From Dehalococcoidia bacterium (lineage in GTDB: Bacteria; Chloroflexota; Dehalococcoidia; DSTF01; WHTK01): a DNA stretch of 57,366 nt. This document shows positions 52,039-57,366 of the stretch, one piece after another. How positions within the stretch are numbered: position 1 is the first letter of the stretch; every line of letters begins with the position of its first letter. The DNA lies in contig DATLYJ010000122.1 in NCBI GenBank assembly GCA_035574915.1, forward strand, positions 1 to 57,366, read 5' to 3'. A model generated the notes under the pieces. It was given only the letters and a program-made list of their open reading frames with translations, made no database searches and was not told the origin of the DNA. Made by a program: the position numbers and the translations under genes.

Positions 52039-54447
52039 TTGGCAGCGCCTGCTTCCGCCCCGCGCGTAGACCGCATCACCCGCTTTAACATTGCCCTGCT
52101 CTCCTGGCTGCTTCTCGCCGCGATCATCCTCGGCGCCCTCGTCCTCGCCTTCCTCCTGAGCGTCGACGATGCCGGACTGGCGACCAGGGAGGTGCTATTC
52201 AACGTCGGCCACGTGCTGCGCTGGGCCCTGTACGCCGGCACGGCGGTCGTCTTCGTCATCCTCGCCCTTGGTCCGGCGCACCGGTCGCAATACTGGCGCA
52301 TCGGCAAACCGGAGAAGCGCTGGGACCGCATCCTGGAGCGGGCGAAGGTCTTCCTGATCTACGGCATCGGCCAGGGCCGCATGCCCAACGACCTCTACGC
52401 CTCGGTGATGCACCTCTTCATCTTCTGGGGCTGGGTGGTGCTGTTTATCGGCACCGTGATAATCGCCACTCACGCGGACGTCGTGTACTTCCTCGAGGGC
52501 CGTATTTATCTCGCGTACTCCGCAATCCTGGACGCCTTCGGTCTCCTGGCCTTCATCGGCCTGGCGATGGCCCTCGTGCGGCGCCACATCCTCCGGCCGC
52601 CGCGGCTGCGCCTCGGGAGCCTGTGGGACGATGTCGTGCTGCTCTGGATGATGCTCGCGATCGTCGTCACGGGCTTCATCGTCGAAGGCATGCGCGTCGG
52701 CACGGTCGAGATCCCCGGCGGGGAGTTCGAGGCCCACGGCGCGGCCTTCATGGACGACCTCGGCATCGCCCACATAAGCACTCGGGTTGTGGCGAACCCG
52801 GACTGGGCGCCCTGGTCGCCCATCGGCTACGTGATCGCGAAGCTCGCCGACGGCTGGGGCATGAGCGCTTCATCGATGCTCGACGTGCACAAAGTGATGT
52901 GGTGGATCCACACCCCGCTGGCCCTGGCCTGGACCGCGTGGGTGGGCTACGGGAAGATCGGCCACATAATCAAGGGCTCCGCGAACATCTTCATGCGGGA
53001 TTTGCGCTCGCCGAAGGGGCTTCTCGCGGGTTCCCGGCTGGCGCCCATCGAAAACTTCGAGACCGCGGAGAGCTTCGGCGCGGGCCGGCTCCAGGACTTC
53101 ACCTGGAAGCAGCTCATGGATGTCGACGTCTGCGTGCGCTGCGGCCGCTGCGAGGCGAACTGCCCCGCCTTCCTCACCGGCAAGGAACTCACCCCCATGG
53201 GCTTCCTCAAGGACATCAAGGACTACATGGAGGAAACCGGGCCGAAGATCGTCCAGGCGCGGCGCGCCGGCAACTTCGACCCGCTGCCGGGCGAGCGCAT
53301 GATCGCCGGCGATGTCGTCAGCTTCAACACGATCTGGGACTGCGTGACCTGCGGCGCCTGCGAGACCCAGTGCCCTGTGATGATCGAGCACATCGGCAAG
53401 CTCCAGGACATGCGCCGTTACCTGGTGCTCACGGAGGGCAACATGCCCCCGACGGCGCAGGCCGTCCTCACCCAGCTCGAACAGCGCGGCCACCCCTGGC
53501 GAGGCACCAGCCTCACGCGCGCCAGCTGGATGGAAGGCCTGGATATCCCGCGCTTCACCGGCGAGCAGGAGTTCCTGTACTGGGTCGGTTGCTCCGGCGC
53601 GCTCGTGGACCGGAACGTGCCGATCACGCGCGCCGTCGCGCGGCTGCTCAAGGAAGCTAACGTCAGCTTCGGCTGCCTGGGCGAGGAAGAGGTCTGCAAC
53701 GGCGACCCGGCGCGGAGGCTGGGCAACGAGTACCTGGCGCAGGAGCAGATGAAGGGCGCGATTGAGCTCCTGAACCAGAAGGGTGTGTTCAAGATCATCA
53801 CCAACTGCCCCCACTGCTTCAACATCTTCCGCAACGAGTACCCGGAGTTCGGCGGGCGTTATGAGGTCTTCCACCACACGGAGGTCCTGGCGCACTTGAT
53901 CGAAGAGGGCCGCCTCTCGCCGAAGGTCGACCTGAACCAGAAGATCACGTATCACGACTCCTGCTACCTTGGCCGCCACAACGGCGTCTTCGAAGCGCCG
54001 CGGGTCATCCTGGGCGCGCTGCCGGACGTCGAGTTCGTGGAGATGCCGCGCAGCCAGCGCCAGAGCTTCTGCTGCGGCGCCGGCGGCGGCCACATGTTCG
54101 TCGATGAGAGCCAGGGCAAGCGCATCAATCACGCCCGGGCAGAAGAAGCCCAGAGCACAGGGGCCGGCATTGTTGCCAGCAACTGCCCCTTCTGCATCCA
54201 GATGTTCGAAGACGGCGTCGCGACGGTGGAGCCCGACGAGACGAAGCGCATGAGGCCGCTGGACCTGGCCGAGCTGCTTGAGATGACCGTGCTCGGTAGG
54301 CCGCAGCGGCCGGGTGAGGCGGCGAGGCCGCCCTCGCCTGACGGCGGTCAGCCGGAGGGTGCGGCCGTCGCCGTCGAAGATAAGCCAGCGGACACGTCGC
54401 CCCCCGCCGCCGCCGTGTCGGAAGACAAGCCCGGAGATCAGCGGTAG
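52039..54447 (+). CDS. Membrane-bound ETF:menaquinone oxidoreductase-like iron-sulfur protein (EtfD type)
   Basis: An 802-aa fusion. Residues 15-310 hold about six membrane helices with histidines (HVLRW, MHLF, HKVMWWIH) of a heme-b type NarI/HdrE-like domain. Residues 365-375 and 435-445 carry two 4Fe-4S clusters (C-x2-C-x2-C-x3-C). Residues 515-720 form two CCG domains, ending HDSCYLGRHNG and FCCGAGGGHM, that bind a noncubane cluster in Hdr-type enzymes. The tail is proline- and acid-rich. The genes for ETF beta and alpha follow directly, so it most likely passes electrons from ETF to the menaquinone pool, as proposed for the mycobacterial EtfD. The start is TTG 52039. Confidence 0.9.
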   Translation: MAAPASAPRVDRITRFNIALLSWLLLAAIILGALVLAFLLSVDDAGLATREVLFNVGHVLRWALYAGTAVVFVILALGPAHRSQYWRIGKPEKRWDRILERAKVFLIYGIGQGRMPNDLYASVMHLFIFWGWVVLFIGTVIIATHADVVYFLEGRIYLAYSAILDAFGLLAFIGLAMALVRRHILRPPRLRLGSLWDDVVLLWMMLAIVVTGFIVEGMRVGTVEIPGGEFEAHGAAFMDDLGIAHISTRVVANPDWAPWSPIGYVIAKLADGWGMSASSMLDVHKVMWWIHTPLALAWTAWVGYGKIGHIIKGSANIFMRDLRSPKGLLAGSRLAPIENFETAESFGAGRLQDFTWKQLMDVDVCVRCGRCEANCPAFLTGKELTPMGFLKDIKDYMEETGPKIVQARRAGNFDPLPGERMIAGDVVSFNTIWDCVTCGACETQCPVMIEHIGKLQDMRRYLVLTEGNMPPTAQAVLTQLEQRGHPWRGTSLTRASWMEGLDIPRFTGEQEFLYWVGCSGALVDRNVPITRAVARLLKEANVSFGCLGEEEVCNGDPARRLGNEYLAQEQMKGAIELLNQKGVFKIITNCPHCFNIFRNEYPEFGGRYEVFHHTEVLAHLIEEGRLSPKVDLNQKITYHDSCYLGRHNGVFEAPRVILGALPDVEFVEMPRSQRQSFCCGAGGGHMFVDESQGKRINHARAEEAQSTGAGIVASNCPFCIQMFEDGVATVEPDETKRMRPLDLAELLEMTVLGRPQRPGEAARPPSPDGGQPEGAAVAVEDKPADTSPPAAAVSEDKPGDQR

Positions 54448-54554
54448 GAGCTTGCCCTAAAGCCCCTTCGCGGACAGATTTGTTTCAGGGTGTCCCCCGC
54501 CTTGGGAGCAGGACTGCGCGTCGGGTCGCCCGCGACTGGAATCGGAGGTATTAG

Positions 54555-55364
54555 ATGGCTCTCAACATCGTTTGCTGCGTAAAGCAGGTGCCCGACCCCG
54601 AGACACCCGCGAGCGCCTTCAGGGTGGATGAAGGCGCGAAGAAGGTAGTGCCCGCCCCGGGCATTGCCCCGGTGATCAGCCAGTTCGACGCCATCGCCGT
54701 CGAGGCGGCGCTCCGGATCAAGGACGCCAAGGGCGAAGGCAAGATCACCGTCCTCAGCCTTGGTCCCGATAGCGCCCGCGACGTGATCAAGCATGGCCTG
54801 GCCATGGGGGCGGACGAGGGCGTCCTCCTGAACGACCAGGCCCTGTTCGATGGCGACCCCTTCGCTACGGCGACCGCACTCACGGCCGCCATCAAGAAGA
54901 TCGGCGACGTGAACCTCGTCCTCTGCGGCCGCCAGGCGGTCGACTGGGACTTCGGCGTCACCGGCCTGGCCATCGCCGAAATCCTGGGCTGGCCGGCGAT
55001 CTCGATCACGAAGAGCGTTACCGTGACCGACGGCACTGTCCGCGCCGAGCGCGTCCTGGGAGACGCCTTCGAGACGGTCGAAGTCCCGCTCCCGGCCGTC
55101 GTGACCGTAAGCAACGAGCTCGGTGAACCGCGCTACCCGAAACTGCCGCAGATCATGGCCGCGGCCCGCAAGCAGGTTACCGTCTGGACGGCCGCAGACC
55201 TCGGCCTCAGCCCTGACCAGGCCGGCAGGAGTGGCTCCCGCCTGAATCTGGAGCGGCTGTTCATCCCCCAGGTGAAGAGCCAGTGCGAGTTCATAGAAGG
55301 GGACACGCCCGAGGAAATGGCCAAGAACCTGGCCCGCAAGTTGCGCGAGGCGAAGCTGATCTAA
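54555..55364 (+). CDS. etfB: Electron transfer flavoprotein subunit beta
   Basis: A 269-aa subunit that binds AMP in the ETF heterodimer. It starts MALNIVCCVKQVPDPETP, typical of EtfB, and contains ISQFDAIAVEAALRIKD, LSLGPDSARDVIKHGLAMGADEG and VLCGRQAVDWDFGVTG. GGAGGT precedes ATG 54555. It follows the quinone reductase by 107 bp and etfA by 75 bp upstream, so all three are one transcript. Confidence 0.95.
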   Translation: MALNIVCCVKQVPDPETPASAFRVDEGAKKVVPAPGIAPVISQFDAIAVEAALRIKDAKGEGKITVLSLGPDSARDVIKHGLAMGADEGVLLNDQALFDGDPFATATALTAAIKKIGDVNLVLCGRQAVDWDFGVTGLAIAEILGWPAISITKSVTVTDGTVRAERVLGDAFETVEVPLPAVVTVSNELGEPRYPKLPQIMAAARKQVTVWTAADLGLSPDQAGRSGSRLNLERLFIPQVKSQCEFIEGDTPEEMAKNLARKLREAKLI

Positions 55365-55439
55365 GGCTCGCCGGCGAGCCGGCCAGGGGTCAAGAAATCT
55401 CGCGGCCATGGGCCGCTGAACCGAAACAGGAGTAGTTGG

Positions 55440-56411
55440 ATGTCCGGAATACTGGTACTTGCGGAGCACAAGAACGGCGAACTGATAGGCCTGAGCACCG
55501 AGATCCTCGGCGCCGCCCGACGCCTGGCCGATCAGCTGGGCGAGAAAGTGGTCGCCCTGAGCCTGGGCAGCGGCGCCGGCGAGGCCGCCAGGAAGGCCAT
55601 CACCTATGGCGCCGACTCGGCCCTCACCGTCGAGAACCCGGCGCTGGACGAGTACAGCGGCGACGCCTGGGTGGCGGCGCTCCTCGCCGCCCACAAGGAA
55701 GTCGAACCGTCCATCGTGCTCATGGGCCAGACGATGGTCGGACGCGACCTCGCCCCCCGCTACGCCGTGCGGGCAGGCACGGGCGTGGCGATGGACTGCA
55801 TCGACCTCTCGATCGAGGGCGGGAAGCTGGTCATGACCCGGCCGGTGTTCGGCGGCAATGCCCACGCTTCCTACACCAGCAAGACTTCCCCCGCGGTCGC
55901 CACCGTGCGCGCGAAGTCGCAGGAGCCACTGGAGCCGGACCCGTCCCGCAGTGGTGAGGTGAAGGCGATCTCGGTCGACGTCTCGAGCCGCTCGAAGGTT
56001 GTCGGGCGCGAGGAGGTCAAGGCGGAGGGCATCCGCCTCGAGGACGCGAAGGTAGTGGTCTCCGGCGGCCGCGGGCTCGGCGGGCCCGAGGGCTTCGAGC
56101 AGCTGCACCAACTGGCGGAGGTCCTGGGCGGCGCTGTGGGCGCCAGCCGCGCCGTGGTCGACCTCGGCTGGGTGCCGGTCTCGCTCCAGGTCGGGCTGAC
56201 GGGCAAGGTCGTGACGCCAGACCTCTACATCGCTGTCGGCATCTCGGGCGCAAGCCAGCACGTCGCCGGCATTACGGGTGTGAAGAACGTCGTCGCCATC
56301 AACAAGGACAAGGACGCGGACATCTTCAAGATCTCCCGCTACGGCGCCGTGGTCGACTGGAAGCCGTTCATGGCCGCGTTCCTGGAGGAGTGCAAGCGCC
56401 TCAAAGCCTAG
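55440..56411 (+). CDS. etfA: Electron transfer flavoprotein subunit alpha
   Basis: A 323-aa FAD-binding subunit. The C-terminal FAD domain has [48 protein letters not shown] and [20 protein letters not shown], all family signatures. With EtfB it collects electrons from acyl-CoA and other dehydrogenases. A hairpin CTGCCGGC/GCCGGCAG (56414-56421 and 56436-56443) follows the stop. Confidence 0.95.
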   Translation: MSGILVLAEHKNGELIGLSTEILGAARRLADQLGEKVVALSLGSGAGEAARKAITYGADSALTVENPALDEYSGDAWVAALLAAHKEVEPSIVLMGQTMVGRDLAPRYAVRAGTGVAMDCIDLSIEGGKLVMTRPVFGGNAHASYTSKTSPAVATVRAKSQEPLEPDPSRSGEVKAISVDVSSRSKVVGREEVKAEGIRLEDAKVVVSGGRGLGGPEGFEQLHQLAEVLGGAVGASRAVVDLGWVPVSLQVGLTGKVVTPDLYIAVGISGASQHVAGITGVKNVVAINKDKDADIFKISRYGAVVDWKPFMAAFLEECKRLKA

Positions 56412-56413
56412 CT

Positions 56414-56443
56414 CTGCCGGCATCGCGCGCCGCGGGCCGGCAG
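56414..56443 (+). terminator. GC-rich hairpin after etfA (terminator candidate)
   Basis: An 8-bp perfect stem with a 14-nt loop begins two bases after the etfA stop. There is no U-tract, so termination is uncertain. Confidence 0.35.
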
Positions 56444-56528
56444 CGCGGCCGGCCGGTCTGCGGCGATTTCGATGCCTTATGCTGGAGACAGGCGTCCCCA
56501 GGCGCCTCAGTACTCACTAGAGGTGGCC

Positions 56529-57257
56529 ATGTCCAAGCTCGCTGAAGCCATCCGGCGCACTTTGAGGTCCGAGGCAGCCCCCATGGGCTTCGGCGCCGCG
56601 CGCGCGGCGCCGAAGCCCACTCTCCTGGTCGGTGTGCTCGGCCCTTCGAGCGCGGAGGCGGACCTGGTGGTCCTGGACGGGCGCCGCGCGCTGCCGTCCC
56701 CCCCGGACATCGAACGCGCGAAGGGGGCCGGCACGGCGGTCGTCGGACTGCGTGCTAACGACGTGGACCGGGCGACGCTCGTGGACCTCGCCAAGGCCGG
56801 CCTGGACTTCCTGATCTTCGAACCTGAGGCAACGCCGGCCGCGGCGCTGCTCGCTAACGACCTGGGTTACGTCCTCGCCATCAGCGGCAGCCCGGACGAG
56901 AACTACCTGCGCTCTCTCGCGCCGCTCAACCTGGACGCCTTCTATCTAGATGACCTCCCCTCGCCTCTCACGGTGGCGCGACAACTCGAGTTGACGCGCA
57001 TCGGCGTCTTCGGCGGGCGGCCGATCCTCGCCCGCGTGCCGGCCGACGCCAACCAGACGGACCTGGAGTGCCTGCGCGCCGCAGGCGTGGTCGGCTTGCT
57101 GGTCGAGGACGCCTCCGGCGTAGCGCGGCTCAAGGAGACCGTGATGTCGCTCCCGCCTCGCCGCGCCCGCAAGGACGAACGCCCCTCGGTTGCCGTCTCC
57201 CTTCCTCGCTCCCAGCCCGACCACGACCACGACGACGACGACGACGAGGACGATTAG
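56529..57257 (+). CDS. Hypothetical protein with His/Asp-rich C-terminus
   Basis: A 242-aa protein starting MSKLAEAIRRTLRSE, with AGAGGTGG before ATG 56529. Alternating strands and helices (PTLLVGVLGPSSAEADLVVLD, GTAVVGLRANDVDRATLVDLA, LGYVLAISGSPDENYLRS, ARVPADANQTDLECLRAAGVV) suggest a TIM-barrel-like fold without its catalytic motifs. The tail is a His-Asp run (DHDHDDDDDEDD) that could bind metal. No family recognised. It follows etfA by 117 bp. Confidence 0.66.
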   Translation: MSKLAEAIRRTLRSEAAPMGFGAARAAPKPTLLVGVLGPSSAEADLVVLDGRRALPSPPDIERAKGAGTAVVGLRANDVDRATLVDLAKAGLDFLIFEPEATPAAALLANDLGYVLAISGSPDENYLRSLAPLNLDAFYLDDLPSPLTVARQLELTRIGVFGGRPILARVPADANQTDLECLRAAGVVGLLVEDASGVARLKETVMSLPPRRARKDERPSVAVSLPRSQPDHDHDDDDDEDD

Positions 57258-57366
57258 TCCGGATATCCCCAGGTCACCGAGTCCGGCCCTGGGCCGCCGG
57301 AGGCGGCTGCCGTGCGCGCCTCGGACTGCCAGAGATTCAGGCCTTCGGGGCTGCGCATGAATGGCC
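57254..57366 (-). CDS. Possible C-terminus of a protein running off the right edge
   Basis: On the minus strand an open frame enters from the right edge and stops at TAA (57254-57256), overlapping the TAG of the hypothetical gene. It reads PFMRSPEGLNLWQSEA and ends DSVTWGYPD. The composition is protein-like and third positions are mostly G/C. Only 37 residues are visible, so no function can be given. Confidence 0.4.
   Translation of the reverse strand, partial: PFMRSPEGLNLWQSEARTAAASGGPGPDSVTWGYPD

Overview
This GC-rich window is chromosomal DNA from a free-living bacterium. Its gene content and protein style suggest a Chloroflexota relative, possibly a Dehalococcoidia-like lineage. That placement is an inference from the PyrR-regulated pyr operon, the FusA2-type EF-G, the EtfD-EtfBA set and the frequent GTG/TTG starts; no 16S gene is present. 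I found no tRNA, rRNA, CRISPR array, phage or intact insertion sequence. Most genes are core biosynthesis, packed tightly with 1-10 nt overlaps.

Layout. 1-2950: the 3' end of a DNA polymerase III alpha gene, then an acyl-CoA synthetase and an enoyl-CoA hydratase on the minus strand. 3176-6433: an ABC-2 exporter pair and a LysM/M23 cell-wall hydrolase. 6476-16420: a pyrimidine operon with promoter, PyrR-binding leader and attenuator, then pyrR, pyrB (fused to a PyrI-type zinc domain), pyrC, an AlkD-like gene, carA, a GNAT gene, carB and pyrK. 16554-24188 (minus): a small acidic protein, proA, a decayed protease fragment, proB, a cation efflux transporter, a YbhN/AglD2-like membrane protein, an unknown protein and an orphan solute-binding lipoprotein.

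24360-28061: dapB, a cupredoxin lipoprotein, asd and dapA (lysine/threonine branch). 28116-33226: a VOC protein, an unknown protein, a SufR-like regulator, a TPR-LuxR regulator and a berberine-bridge-type flavoenzyme. 33598-35670: a FusA2-type EF-G paralogue. 35963-38077: the most unusual gene, a 704-aa protein whose C-terminus carries the signature residues of ExoY/anthrax edema factor nucleotidyl cyclases and whose N-terminus carries a motif seen in cargo of extracellular contractile injection systems. 38155-41425 (minus): a CPBP protease, trpA, aroH and a DAHP synthase.

41622-45363: a UroD-like protein, ribF, tyrS and an NTF2-like protein. 45438-48407 (minus): a small membrane protein, a Trm112-like protein, a Wzx/MATE-type flippase, an unknown protein and a zinc-ribbon protein. 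48533-49348: an Fpg/Nei glycosylase. 49552-51808 (minus): lysC and thrB. 51890-56411: a promoter and an etfD-etfB-etfA operon feeding electrons to menaquinone. 56529-57257: an unknown protein with a His/Asp tail, then the edge of a minus-strand gene.

Together, lysC, asd, dapA, dapB and thrB cover much of the aspartate family. The acyl-CoA ligase, enoyl-CoA hydratase and EtfD/EtfBA fit fatty-acid or amino-acid oxidation coupled to a membrane quinone pool. The pyr operon makes carbamoyl phosphate, carbamoyl aspartate and dihydroorotate, but pyrD, pyrE and pyrF are not in the window.
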